A stretch of DNA of 63,980 nt from CAVVZJ01 sp963752755 (GCA_963752755.1 CAVVZJ010000028.1:1-63980), one strand, 5' to 3'. Positions 27,106-36,835 are shown, counted from the stretch's first letter. Numbers and translations: made by a program. Notes: generated by a model from the letters alone, not told the origin.

Positions 27106-28596
27106 TTACTGGTGCTTCAGCCAGGCCTCATAAGAATGTCCCCGGTTGCCGGTGTACTTGTAGCTGTCGAACACCGCGCCTTGGCCGAGGATACGAGGGT
27201 CTTCGTCCTTGCGGAGCCGGTCTTCCATCTCTTCACGCAATCGGACCTTGATCGTCGCGAAGGCGGGGTCATCGACCAGGTTGTTCATGCAATCGGGGTC
27301 CTTGTCCACCCGATACAGTTCCTCCGCGGGTCGCCTGCCGAAGCTGAGCTTGTAGAAATCGTCGAAGCTGCTGAGGAGGAGTTCCTTGGTTGGTCCATCG
27401 TCGCAGTTGCGGTAGCCAGTCTCAGGATTGCCGGCGGGCCAGCGGTCGGGTGCGAAGTTGCGGACGTAGAGGTATTCCGGCGTGCGGAGGCCGCGGACGG
27501 GATAGCCCACGTCGTCCGGTCGGCCGATATCGTGCCGTTCCTTGCCGACAAGCAGCCGGTTCCGCGAGGCATCGACCTGGCCCGACTTCTTTGATCGCAG
27601 CACGTCGAGAAAGCTCCGGCCACTCATCGACGCCGGGGGTTCTAGCCCGGCGGCCTGGAGGAACGTCGGCGCGAAGTCGCGGACGTTGATGAAGTCATCC
27701 ACCACGCGACCGCTCCCGACCTCGGCCCCCCAGCGAATCGCCAGCGGGAGGTGAACGCCATGCTCGTAGATTTGCCCCTTGATTCGCGGAAAGGGAGCGC
27801 CGTGGTCGGAGGTGACAACCACGAGGGTGTTGTCGAGTTCTCTCCTCTCTTCGAGTTGCTTGAGCATCCGGCCAAGATGGGAATCGAACCATTCCACTTC
27901 GAGCGCGTAGTCGAGGAAGTCGCTCCGGATGGCCGGGGAGTTCGGGTAGTAGGCGGGAAGCGTGACCTCCGAGGGATCGCGGCCGGCGCGGAGCCCTGCC
28001 CCTTCCTCGTAGGCGCGGTGGGGCTCCTGCCCGCCGTACCAGAAGCAGAAGGGTTGACCCGGCTCGCGCTTCGTCAAAAAGTCCTCGAAATTGCGGGCAT
28101 AGTCGATCGCGGACATCGCCCGCAACGGAGGTTTCTGCCGGAAGCGGTTGTACTCGGGACCGGCCGGGTTTCTTGGGAATCCACCGGCCTTGAAGTCGCC
28201 TGGACCCCAGCCCTTGCCGGTGAAGCCGACGTGGTAGCCAGCCTTTTCCAGCAGGTCGGGATACACGGGCCACTTCGCCGGGAAGACCCCGAAGTGATTA
28301 CAAGCCTCCGCCAGTTGCCAGGTGTTGCGGCCGGTCAGGATGCTGGCGCGGCACGGGCTGCACTTCGGGTTGTTCGTGAAGGCGTTGTGAAAGAGGACGC
28401 CTTCCTGGGCCACCCGGTCGAACGCCGGGGTTTTCACCCAGTTGCAGCCGTACGCCCCGGCGTGGCCGTATCCCCAGTCGTCGGCGATCACGAACAGGAT
28501 GTTCGGTCGATCCGGGTCGTCGGCCCGGATCGTCGCGGCCTCCATCAGCATACCGCCTGTGCTGATCGCCAAGGCCAGTAGTACCCGACGGGTCAT
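27106..28596 (-). CDS. Secreted sulfatase (CSPCR type), heparan N-sulfatase-like
   Basis: 496 residues with a signal peptide ending near T-I-R-A-D-D. Metal motif: NILFVIADDWGYGHAGAYG. Formylglycine site: CSPCR, Cys about 79, the variant common in heparan N-sulfatase (sulfamidase)-type enzymes. Further blocks: GFTGKGWGPGDF, WYGGQEPHRAYE and VVTSDHGAPFPRIKGQIYEHG. The start is ATG 28596, preceded by a GTG codon and by AAGGGGGG. It lies just upstream of the CVPSR-type sulfatase and is probably co-transcribed with it. A glycosaminoglycan-like sulfated polymer is a reasonable guess for the substrate of the pair, but this is inferred. Confidence 0.9.
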   Translation of the reverse strand: MTRRVLLALAISTGGMLMEAATIRADDPDRPNILFVIADDWGYGHAGAYGCNWVKTPAFDRVAQEGVLFHNAFTNNPKCSPCRASILTGRNTWQLAEACNHFGVFPAKWPVYPDLLEKAGYHVGFTGKGWGPGDFKAGGFPRNPAGPEYNRFRQKPPLRAMSAIDYARNFEDFLTKREPGQPFCFWYGGQEPHRAYEEGAGLRAGRDPSEVTLPAYYPNSPAIRSDFLDYALEVEWFDSHLGRMLKQLEERRELDNTLVVVTSDHGAPFPRIKGQIYEHGVHLPLAIRWGAEVGSGRVVDDFINVRDFAPTFLQAAGLEPPASMSGRSFLDVLRSKKSGQVDASRNRLLVGKERHDIGRPDDVGYPVRGLRTPEYLYVRNFAPDRWPAGNPETGYRNCDDGPTKELLLSSFDDFYKLSFGRRPAEELYRVDKDPDCMNNLVDDPAFATIKVRLREEMEDRLRKDEDPRILGQGAVFDSYKYTGNRGHSYEAWLKHQ

Positions 28597-29010
28597 CACT
28601 CGTTTCCCCCCTTCTGGAAATCCGCTCGGTGCCGCTCGACGCGCCCGGATTCACGCCGGGAACCCGCACTCCCGGCGTTCGATCTCGACCAGCATTGGAA
28701 TCACAAACCGGCGCCGGGTCCACGCCCTGGTGCCCGAAGCGGTCAATCGGGTGGGGCCGCATTGCCTTCGGCTCGCGATTCCGTCATCCTCCCGTTCCAC
28801 GGCCGGAAGCTCATCGGCCCCAACCTCCCGATGTCGTTTTCAGGAAACCTCCAACGCCAGATGCTGCATCGGCATCGGCCTGTTCTTGCGATTCGCCGAT
28901 CTGCACTTGATAATCCAGAGAGCGGAAGGGTCGTCCGTCTGGATGCCCTGCTTCCCATGAACGCCGCTCGCCGAGCGATGACCGATTCCCGACACCCACG
29001 GGGGTTGCCG
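28597..29010. other. Divergent intergenic region upstream of the pentapeptide/SWIM locus
   Basis: About 410 bases. The open frame of the next gene extends back through it, but that part lacks similarity to the paralogues and looks non-coding. No clear promoter box was found. Confidence 0.4.
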
Positions 29011-30495
29011 ATGGGTTCCGTTTCGTCGCCGATCCGAGACCTGGCCGCCGTCGCCGTCGCCGCCTCCTCATTCGAGCTCTCCACAACCTTCGACCTGCCC
29101 GACGGGAAATCCCTGGAGTTCCGTTGTTACGGCTACGCCGGGGGCATTCACGGTTGGCAAGGTTGGGCGACCCTCGCCAAGCCTCAGGGGGGAAATCCGA
29201 CTCCAAGAGTCCACCAGGCCGTCAGCGATCCGGCCGACGCGATCCGGCTGGTCGCCTCCGCGGAGCCCCAGGCCGTCGTGCGGCCGGACTCCGTGACGGT
29301 CAAGATCCACAAGGGGCCAATGACCGCCTCGAAGGTCGAGCCGCTCGTTGTGCAGGCGTGGCACGAGGCGTTCGGGCTACCGATCCCAGCGCTCGACGAG
29401 CTGGCCCAGGCGAAGCGGCAGCGGCAGGCCGCCAAGCGCGCCGCTGATGCCGAATCGGCCGCCCTGCTGGCGACCGGAAAGCCCGGTGTCCGGGCCTTCA
29501 ATAAAAGGCCCGCCGCCGATCGTGAGGCGATGGAACTCCGGCGCGCCGGGCTCGCCGGTTGCGAACTCGACGGCGTTCACTTCGGCGGGGCCAACCTCGA
29601 GGAAGCCGACCTCTCGGGGGCCTCGCTGGTGAAGGCTCAGTTCGGGGGCCGTCTCACCATCGGCCAGATCGGCCGTCTCTCGAAGGCCAAGCTCGCCGAC
29701 GCCAATCTCTCCGGCGCCCAACTCCCCGCATGCCGTGCCAATCAGGCCGACTTCCGCCGTGCCAATCTGACCGGTGCCGATGCCCGGGGCGGCTCCTTTC
29801 CGCAGGCGAACTTTCACGGAGCGAACCTCGACCGTGCCGATCTCACCGGTGCCGACCTCCGCGGAGCCGACTTCACCGAGGCAAACCTTTCTCAAGCCAA
29901 ACTCTCCCGTGCCCGCTTCGACGACCAGACCCGCTGGCCGAACGGCTTCAAGATCGCCGCGGACCTGGAGTGGAAAGGCACCGGAGCCGACCCCCGTCTC
30001 GCCCCAACCCCGAGGGAGAAGGCCCGGTCCCGGCCGACCGACTTCGCCGGGTTCCTCAAGCGGCTGGAGAAGGTCGCCGACCCGTCGAAGCTCGACAAGA
30101 CGATGAAGATGCTCCAGGCCGACCGCTTCCGCCTCTTTGCCAGGGTCCAGGACGACGGGCTCGTCGGCGTCGTCAAGAGCCAGTCCGACCCCGACCTGGT
30201 CTATTCCTGCCGCCTCTCGGCCGACGGCAACTACGCCTGCTGCACCCAGAACCTCAACGTCTGCGGCGGCCTGCGCGGCTCGCCTTGCAAGCACCTGCTC
30301 GTCCTGATCGTCGGCTTGACCCAGGCCGGCGAGCTCGATCCTGCTACCGCCCACGACTGGACCCAGGCCAGCCGCGGCCGCAAGCCCGCGCTGGACAAGG
30401 ATGCCATGACCGAAACCCTTCTCCAGTACAAGGGGGCCGAGGCCGGTGAGATCGACTGGCGGCCGACCGAGACCATTCCCGAAGATTTTTACTGA
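29011..30495 (+). CDS. Pentapeptide-repeat protein with C-terminal SWIM-like zinc motif (paralogue 1)
   Basis: 494 residues from ATG 29011; the start is chosen by alignment with paralogue 3, since the frame is open upstream. The N-terminal domain (about 1-150) is shared with the paralogues. The middle has about a dozen A-(D/N)-(L/F)-x-x pentapeptides, such as ANLDRADLTGADLRGADFTE, predicting a right-handed quadrilateral beta-helix. The C-terminal domain carries YACCTQNLNVCGGLRGSPCKH (Cys from about 410, His about 428), a SWIM-like Cys/Cys/Cys/His set followed by a hydrophobic helix. It ends with DWRPTETIPEDFY, conserved in all three paralogues. SWIM proteins often neighbour MoxR/VWA genes. 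Molecular role unknown. Confidence 0.8.
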   Translation: MGSVSSPIRDLAAVAVAASSFELSTTFDLPDGKSLEFRCYGYAGGIHGWQGWATLAKPQGGNPTPRVHQAVSDPADAIRLVASAEPQAVVRPDSVTVKIHKGPMTASKVEPLVVQAWHEAFGLPIPALDELAQAKRQRQAAKRAADAESAALLATGKPGVRAFNKRPAADREAMELRRAGLAGCELDGVHFGGANLEEADLSGASLVKAQFGGRLTIGQIGRLSKAKLADANLSGAQLPACRANQADFRRANLTGADARGGSFPQANFHGANLDRADLTGADLRGADFTEANLSQAKLSRARFDDQTRWPNGFKIAADLEWKGTGADPRLAPTPREKARSRPTDFAGFLKRLEKVADPSKLDKTMKMLQADRFRLFARVQDDGLVGVVKSQSDPDLVYSCRLSADGNYACCTQNLNVCGGLRGSPCKHLLVLIVGLTQAGELDPATAHDWTQASRGRKPALDKDAMTETLLQYKGAEAGEIDWRPTETIPEDFY

Positions 30496-30730
30496 AATCG
30501 CCAATTTCTCATCGGGGTAGGAGTGACGCCGCCGGCCTCTCCAGGCGGAGTCAGACATCGTGAGTCTGGCATCGGACAAGATTTGCGCCGAGGGCCCAAC
30601 ATCGTCGCAACTGCGGGGCATTTCATTCTAACGAATATCCCTGTGTTCTGGGGTATGATCCGGGCCTGTCTTCGATCCCTCGGGCCACGCCTCCCAAGAC
30701 TCGGACACCCATCTCCCGCGAGCCCTCCCG
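30496..30730. other. Intergenic region with partial repeat
   Basis: At about 30517-30535 the string GTAGGAGTGACGC matches one end of the MITE at 39778, but the rest of the element is absent. A short dyad CAGAC...GTCTG is at about 30553-30570. No gene was seen. Confidence 0.35.
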
Positions 30731-32175
30731 ATGCCGAAGTCCGATGGACCGCTGGCTCAACTCGACACCGAGAACGCACGGATCGAGGTCCTCTCCGCCC
30801 ACGCCACGTTCGCGACGGACGCCGGCGCGAGTCTCGTCTTGACGATCGAATCACGCCGGACGGATGCCGGTGCCCTCTGGTTCGACCTGACCGTCTGCCT
30901 ACCGGGACCGCGGGGTGACGGCCCGGCGGAACTCTGGCGGTCGCGGACCAGGACGCTCTCGGTCGGGCTCCGGTCCTTCTGCCGGAAATTCCCGGCCCTC
31001 CTGCTGCCACCGACCCGGCTCCACCTCACCGGCCGCGGCTCCGGGCTCTCGGCGCCGGCGATCCAGAAGCTCGTCGTGCGGGCGATCGCCCAGGTTCTCG
31101 GACGCGACCTGCCGCCGGACCCGCCCTCCGAGCCGTTCCCCGAACCGTCGGCCGCCCACGACTGGCTCGCGACACTTCGCGGCGGGCCGGAAGGCGTCAA
31201 GCGCTGGAATCGTCTCAAGGCCGCTGAGCGTCAGGCCGTCACCCTCGACGGTGCCGACCTCGCCGGGCTCAACCTGACTGGTCTGAAGTTCCGCAGGCTC
31301 TCAGCCAGACGAGCCTCGTTTGGAAACGCGACCCTTGCGCGGGCCGATCTGGTCGAATCGATGCTCGACGGCGCCGACTTCTCTGCGGCCGACCTGACTG
31401 GTTCCGACCTGAAGAAGGCGCATGCCCAGGACGCCACATTCCGCCGGGCAAACCTGACCGGGGTCGTTCTCGCCCACGGTTGGTTCTACGGCGCCTCGTT
31501 CGCCGGAGCCGACCTGTCCGGGGCTGATCTCTCGGAGGCGAGCCTCCACAAGGTGGACTTCACCGGCGCCAATCTCACCGGCGCCCGCCTCGAACGGGCG
31601 GCGTTCAACGAGCGCACACTCTGGCCTCCCGGGTTCACGATCCCGGCCGAGGTCCTCTGGGCCGGCAAGGGCACCGACCCTCGCCTCGGCGCCCCGGCGC
31701 CCTCGGCCTCAATGGCCTGATCGCCCGGCTCCAGGCCTCGATTGACCCGAAACGAATGAAACGCACGTTCGACATGCTCAAGGCCGGTAAGAATCAACTC
31801 TTCGCCGACATCGGGACGGCCTACGTCCGGGGCGCCGTCCGCAGCCAGAGCGAGGAAGGTCTGGTTTACCTCTGCGTCCTGACCGAAGACGGTACCTACG
31901 CCTGCTGCACGCCCGACCGGTCCCCCTGCCTGGGCCTTCGCGGTGAGCCTTGCAAGCACCTGCTCGTCCTTCTGATCGGCCTGGCCCGTGCCGGCGAACT
32001 CGATCTGGCCACCGCCGACCGTTGGCTCGCCGCCGCCGCGGGCAAGTCCCACGACTGGAACCCGACGACTAGCGGCCACGTCAACTCGACACTCCTCCGC
32101 TACCGGGGTGTCGAGGCCGGCGAGATCGACTGGCGGCCGACCGAGACCATTCCCGAAGATTTCTACGCATTCTGA
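30731..32175 (+). CDS. Pentapeptide-repeat/SWIM-like protein (paralogue 2, frameshifted)
   Basis: Starts at ATG 30731. The N-terminal domain and pentapeptide repeats (for example ADLSGADLSEASLHKVDF) run in one frame to about 31705, within a CCCCGGCGCCCTCGGCC context. There the coding sequence continues one base out of frame as L-N-G-L-I-A-R-L-Q-A-S-I-D-P-K-R-M-K-R to 32175. The second part carries the SWIM-like motif (CCTPDRSPC then EPCKHLLVLL) and the shared end WRPTETIPEDFY. Joined, the length matches paralogue 3 closely. The break is probably an assembly indel; if real, the protein would lose its zinc motif. The gene lies 12 bases upstream of paralogue 3. Confidence 0.78.
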
Positions 32176-32187
32176 CCTGGTTGTGCC

Positions 32188-33645
32188 ATGTCCGAGACCT
32201 CCCGCCCGCTGCAAGAACTGAACAGGCTGGCCGCGAAGGCCCGCGTCTTCGTCGATCTCGACACCGAGTTTGCCCTGCCCGATGGCCGTCGGCTGGTCGT
32301 GCGGGGCGAGATCACGACCACCAGCCTCGACGGCACCAAGGGCTGCATCCTGAACCTTGCCATCCTCGATGGCCGAGTGCCGGAGTCCGTCCCCGACCCG
32401 ATCGAGCACCGGACGCCCTCGGCCGCGTTCCGCTCCCTGGCCCGACAGTTCCCGGAGGCCCGATTCCCGCCCGTACTCTTGCGAACGCGATGCAGCGGGG
32501 CCCCGCTCTCGACACCCGCGGTCAAGAAGCTTCTGCTTGCCGGCCTCGCCGAGGCGTTCGGGCACGAACCCAAGGTCCCCGCGTCAGTTCGGAAGCCGGT
32601 CAACATCGACCCCACCGTCTGGGTTACCGTCCTGAAATCCGGCAAGTCCGGAGTTTCCCGGTGGAACCGGTGCCGCGCCGCCGACCGGAGAGCCGTGGAC
32701 CTGAGCGGCGCGGACCTCTCCAGCGCGGACCTGACCGGGGTGAATCTACGCGGGGTCCGGCTGAAGGGGACGTCGTTCGCCGGGGCGACGCTCCGCGACG
32801 CCTTGCTTGGCGGAGCCCGCCTTGATCAGGCCAACCTCGCCAGGTGCGACCTCCGGGCCGCCGACCTCAAGGAGGTCGAGGCGGCGGGAGCCCTCTTCCA
32901 GGATGCCTTGCTCGCGCAGATCGACATGAGACGCGGAGGCTTCGACGGAGCGTCGTTTGCCCGGGCCGACCTGACCGACGCCGACCTCTCTGGCGCGATC
33001 CTCCGGAAAACCGACTTCGACGGTGCCAGGCTCGACAGCGTCAAGCTCGACGGGGCCACGTTCGACAGTCTGACCTCCTGGCCCGCCGGATTCACCATCC
33101 CGGCCGAGGCCATCTTCGCTGGCCGGGGAACCGACCCCCGACTCAGCGGCAAGGGCAAGAACGCGGTGGCCGCCGACATCAACGGCCTGATGACCCGTCT
33201 CTACACGCTCATCGACCCGCGGCGAATGAAGCGCACGCTCGACATGCTAAAGGCCGGCAAGAATCAGCTTTTCGCCGAGATCGAGCCGACCTACATCCGC
33301 GGCATCGTCCGTAGCCAGACCACGGATGAACTGGTTTATGCGTGTGTCCTGCTCGACGACGGCACCTACGCCTGTTGCACCCCCGACCTCTCCCTCTGCA
33401 TGGGCCTGGCCGGCGAACCCTGCAAGCATCTGCTCGTCCTTCTGATCGGTCTGGCCCGCGCCGGCGAGCTCGACCCAGCCACGATCGACCGCTGGGTCGT
33501 GGCCGCAGCCAGCAAGAATCATCGCTGGAACAAAAAGACGAAGAACCATGTGAGCGATACCTTGCTGAGATACAAGGGCGTTCAGGCCGGCGAGATCGAC
33601 TGGCGTCCCACCGAGACGATCCCCGAAGACTTCTACACCCTCTGA
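32188..33645 (+). CDS. Pentapeptide-repeat/SWIM-like protein (paralogue 3, intact)
   Basis: 485 residues, start ATG 32188, 12 bases after paralogue 2. Order: N-terminal domain with the segment TEFALPDGRRLVVRGEI; an S-x-W-N-R-x-R-A-A-D-R-R-A-V linker; pentapeptide repeats (ADLSSADLTGVNLRGVRLKG onward, about residues 170-290); a conserved T-x-W-P-A-G-F-T-I-P-A-E hinge; a helical R-M-K-R-T-L-D-M-L-K-A-G-K-N-Q segment; then the zinc motif CCTPDLSLC with EPCKH (about 394-413). It is the cleanest copy and is best used to define the family. The pentapeptide helix could mimic nucleic acid or scaffold partners, while SWIM domains can bind DNA or protein. Which applies here is not known. Confidence 0.85.
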   Translation: MSETSRPLQELNRLAAKARVFVDLDTEFALPDGRRLVVRGEITTTSLDGTKGCILNLAILDGRVPESVPDPIEHRTPSAAFRSLARQFPEARFPPVLLRTRCSGAPLSTPAVKKLLLAGLAEAFGHEPKVPASVRKPVNIDPTVWVTVLKSGKSGVSRWNRCRAADRRAVDLSGADLSSADLTGVNLRGVRLKGTSFAGATLRDALLGGARLDQANLARCDLRAADLKEVEAAGALFQDALLAQIDMRRGGFDGASFARADLTDADLSGAILRKTDFDGARLDSVKLDGATFDSLTSWPAGFTIPAEAIFAGRGTDPRLSGKGKNAVAADINGLMTRLYTLIDPRRMKRTLDMLKAGKNQLFAEIEPTYIRGIVRSQTTDELVYACVLLDDGTYACCTPDLSLCMGLAGEPCKHLLVLLIGLARAGELDPATIDRWVVAAASKNHRWNKKTKNHVSDTLLRYKGVQAGEIDWRPTETIPEDFYTL

Positions 33646-33658
33646 GCGAGGCTGGCCG

Positions 33659-33994
33659 TTGGACGACGAGATCACCGCACTCCGTGACGCCCTCGACCGG
33701 CTCCACGCCGGCCTCGAAGACCTCGTCGTGCGCGGCCTCCGCGCCGCCGGACCGCCGGACCTCGCCCGCTTGACTGCCCTCCGCGACGAGTTCCGCACCG
33801 CCGGAGCCGAGCACCTCGCCGGCCGGTTGACCGACCTGGCCGACCGCGTCCGCGCCGACGACCCAGCCGCCGCCCCCGCACTCCTGCGAACCTTGACCGC
33901 CCTGCGACTGTTCGACCGGATCCTCACCCTCGAAGTCGCCGGACTGGCTCTCGCCGTGGCCGTCGGTGATGAGGATGACCGAACGCCCCCATGA
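33659..33994 (+). CDS. Small helical protein of unknown function in the MoxR locus
   Basis: 111 residues from TTG 33659, with GAGG upstream. It starts 13 bases after paralogue 3. The sequence is Ala/Leu/Arg-rich and amphipathic, with no Cys, suggesting a short helical bundle or coiled coil: L-R-D-A-L-D-R-L-H-A-G-L-E-D-L-V near the start, which resembles the first residues after the start of the gene at 34381 (L-D-G-L-A-A-A-V-E-E-L-L-L-S-G-L). The pair may share a dimerisation helix. No family recognised. Confidence 0.55.
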   Translation: MDDEITALRDALDRLHAGLEDLVVRGLRAAGPPDLARLTALRDEFRTAGAEHLAGRLTDLADRVRADDPAAAPALLRTLTALRLFDRILTLEVAGLALAVAVGDEDDRTPP

Positions 33995-34038
33995 CCACAT
34001 TCTTCCTCGACTCGACTCCCCGCCCTCCATTCATGTTG

Positions 34039-34290
34039 TATAATTACGGTTACGCTTTGCCGCTCTGCACCTCCTCGTCCCCTGGGCAATCCGGTCTCTC
34101 GCGACGGTTCGACGCTCGGCGTCCCTGTCGCCGAACGAACTTCAAAATGGGCAATTTGCCTCTCGTAAGTTCTGTGGAGTCCGTGGATTGGGGGTCGCCA
34201 CTTTCGGCCGCAAAGCGCAGTCCCCCCGGCGTCCTCGACACGTCCCACCAGCGTCCTCGCGGCGCCCAGGGCGCGTCGCTGCGACGTCCC
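34039..34290 (+). repeat. Dispersed element with TATAAT box and 27-base core, copy A
   Basis: TATAAT at 34039-34044 is followed exactly 90 bases later by a 27-base block (34129-34155, containing AACTTCAAAATGGGCAAT) identical to 59363-59389. That copy also has TATAAT 90 bases upstream. Downstream similarity continues in patches to about 34290, around CGGCCG, AAAGCG and CCGGCGTCCTC. It lies between two genes of the MoxR locus and could be a promoter with a structured leader, a small RNA gene, or a mobile repeat. Confidence 0.55.
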
Positions 34291-34380
34291 GTGCGGGGAA
34301 TCAGGCCACCCGGGAACCGCTCCGAGAGGCGACGGCTGACGCCGACTCACCGAGATTTCACCATCGGGAACCGCCTGCGT

Positions 34381-35501
34381 ATGTTGCCCCCCGCCGCCGA
34401 TCGCCCGAAGCTCGCGACCACCCTCGATGGCCTCGCCGCCGCGGTCGAGGAACTGCTCCTGAGCGGCTTGACAACCGCCTCCGAATCGACCCGGCAGACC
34501 GTCTCGGTGGCGATGCAGGAGGCAGCGCGGCGCGCTGGCTGCGGCTCGGCTCGTCGCTCCGGGTGGCGTCCGAGGAGCTGGGCCGGTTCGCTCGACAGGA
34601 CCCGGCCTTCTCGCGACGCCGGCTGACCTTCTTCCTCAACCGCTCCTGGCTGCTCAGCCGCGGACTCGCCCACGCCCTGCACACGGGCGACGAGGCCGAG
34701 TACGACCGCCTGGCGTGGAACCCGTCCAGCACACCCTTGCCCCGGGTCGAGGCCGTCTGCCTGGGCGTCGTGAAGAAGGTATTAGCGGGCCTGGCCGTGT
34801 CGTTCGAGTTCCGCCTCCGCGCCACCGCCGAGGCCGGACCGATCCACAACGGCGGTCGCTTGACCTGGTCCGCCATCTTCCCCGCCAGACCCGGCATCGA
34901 GATCCCGCCCGAGGGGTTCCTCCACCTGCCGCAGAAGCAGAAGTTCACGGCGACGGTCTTCCTCGAACGGGCGACCCTCGTCATCGACCAGGCCACCGTG
35001 ACGGCCGACGAGTCGGGCGGCGGTCGCCTCGCCTTGACCGACGGCAGCAAGGTCACCCTCGGCGCCCGTTTCGACGACTGGCCCCGGTTCCTCGACTGGT
35101 CGCCCGCCCCCGCGCTCGAACGTCTCCACAGCCACCGGCCCGGACCGCTCGACCTGGGGACCGAGTTGCAAGAGGAGGTCGTCCTCCGCGACTACACGAT
35201 CGGCCCGCCCGCCGATGGTGACGAGCCGGGTCAGGTCGCCTACCCGATCCAGGCCGGTCCGCTCGCCTTCCACGCGGTCGTCGGGCCGGGCATCGAGGGC
35301 AAGGCCCTCGTGAAGGCCCTCGACGCCTTGCGCAAGCCAAAGGCGAGTCGCCCGCCACTCTTCGGTCTGCTGCACTACGAGCACTGCCGCCTGGTGTTCC
35401 AGCCGCTCACGACCTTCAGACCCGACGGCCCCGATTATTTGACCATCTCGAAAGAGAACGTGGACAGGGCCGCCTTGCTCAAGGCACTGTCGTTCACCTG
35501 A
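34381..35501 (+). CDS. Unknown protein of the MoxR/DUF5682 locus (frameshifted)
   Basis: Coding similarity in style begins at ATG 34381 (MLPPAADRPKLATTLDGLAA) and passes through an apparent one-base break at about 34530 into the frame ending at 35501. Joined, it is about 373 residues. The first part is helical; the second half is beta-rich, with T-W-S-A-I-F-P-A-R-P-G-I-E-I-P-P and a C-terminal region G-L-L-H-Y-E-H-C-R-L-V-F-Q-P-L. I do not recognise a domain. It lies directly upstream of the MoxR ATPase (36 bases) and downstream of the TATAAT repeat element. The break sits in a GCGCGGCGCGC context. Confidence 0.6.
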
Positions 35502-35537
35502 CCGTCGCCCGCTCCCAACCCCGGATTCGCAACCGTC

Positions 35538-36709
35538 ATGGCCAAGAAGACCGCCTCCGTCAAGCCAACTGCCCCCGACCCTCCCAAGCCGGCTGCGTCC
35601 GACGTGCTTCGCGAGCCGGCCGAGGTCCGCTATGCCGACCAGCTCGAAGCCCTCCGCCAGAACGACGCCGAGACCCCGCCGACCCACTGGCGACTCTCCC
35701 CCCGCGCCGTCCTGACCTACATCACCGGCGGCAAACCCCTCAGGGCCACCATCGACGGCAAGGCCGTCGAGGTCCCCATCACCCGCAAGTTCTTCGGCGA
35801 CGACGGCATCGTCGAGCGTTCGATCGTCACCCTCGCCTCCGAGCGCGCCTCCTGCTCGTCGGCGAGCCCGGCACCGGCAAGAGCTGGCTCTCCGAGCACC
35901 TCGCCGCCGCCATCAGCGGCACCTCGACCCTCACCATCCAGGGGACCGCCGGCACGACCGAGGAACACATCAAGTATTCCTGGAACATCGCCCGCGTCAT
36001 CGCCGAGGGTCCCACCCCCGAGAACCTGATCCCCTCGCCCACGATGCTTGCCATGCGGGCCGGGGCCTTGCTCCGGTTCGAGGAGCTGACCCGCTGCGTG
36101 CCCGACGTGCAGGACGCCCTCGTCTCGATCCTCTCCGACAAGGCGACCGCCGTCCCCGAGCTTCCCGGCGCCAACATGGTCTTCGCCCGCCCCGGCTTCA
36201 ACGTCATCGCCACCGCCAACACCCGCGACCAGGGCGTCAACGAACTCTCCGCCGCACTGAAACGCCGCTTCAATTACGTGTTCATCCCGATCGTCGGCGA
36301 CCAGAAGACCGAGGTGAAGATCGTCCAGCAGCGCTCCGAGGAGCTCCTCCTCCGCTACGACCTGCCGGCCCGGATCAACCCGCCGGTCATCGAGTTGCTG
36401 GCGACCGTCTTCCGCGAGATCCGCGACGGTAGGACCTCCGATGGCGTCAGCCTCAAGAAGCCCAGCACCACCCTTTCGACGGCCGAGGCAATCGGCGTCG
36501 CCCTCGACGCCGCTCTCCACGCCCGCTTCTTCGGCAGTGGCGAGGTCGGTCCCGCCGACATCGGCCGCAACATGGTCGGCGCCGTGGTGAAGGAGGACCA
36601 GGAGGACCGGACCGCGCTCAAGGAGTATGCTACCCTCGTCGCCAGGAAGCGCGGGGCGAAGGAGAAGGCGTGGAAGGAGTTCCACGACGCGCTTGTGAGC
36701 CAACTCTAA
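35538..36709 (+). CDS. MoxR-type AAA+ ATPase (frameshifted)
   Basis: Joined product about 390 residues. After an N-terminal linker, the P-loop LLLVGEPGTGKSWLSEHLAA (about 105-125) begins in a frame one base away from the start frame; the switch is at about 35847. Walker B is ALLRFEELTRC, sensor 1 is NVIATANTRDQG, and an arginine-finger/sensor region ALKRRFNYVFIP follows, all typical of MoxR/RavA-clade AAA+ proteins that remodel partners together with VWA proteins. The segment TIQGTAGTTEEHIKYSWN is also family-typical. Neighbours DUF5682 and VWA fit the known gene cluster. A break exactly before the P-loop would inactivate the ATPase if real; an assembly indel is more likely. Confidence 0.85.
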
Positions 36710-36733
36710 CCGCTTCCCATCGAACAGTGAGCA

Positions 36734-36835
36734 ATGAACCAGATTGTCGAGTCCGACGGCGATGTCGTGGAGTTGCTCGCAACGACGGCCGAAGGGGAGA
36801 TCGAAGTGATTGCGGAGATGACGTTGGAAGGATGA
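36734..36835 (+). CDS. Putative 33-residue acidic peptide
   Basis: ATG 36734 to TGA 36835 encodes a short acidic peptide containing ELLATTAEGEIEVIAEM. It starts 24 bases after the MoxR gene. The ribosome-binding site is weak. It may be a real small component, a leader, or chance. Listed because it falls in a tightly spaced operon with another short ORF behind it. Confidence 0.3.
   Translation: MNQIVESDGDVVELLATTAEGEIEVIAEMTLEG

Noticed and set aside
29011..33645. Pentapeptide proteins as Qnr-type fluoroquinolone protection proteins
   Set aside because: They have extra N-terminal and SWIM-like domains and lie in a MoxR locus. Qnr proteins are about 210-220 residues of almost pure repeat.
35538..36709. 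Programmed ribosomal frameshift before the MoxR P-loop
   Set aside because: No slippery heptamer was seen, and similar breaks occur in many unrelated genes of the window, so assembly indels explain it better.
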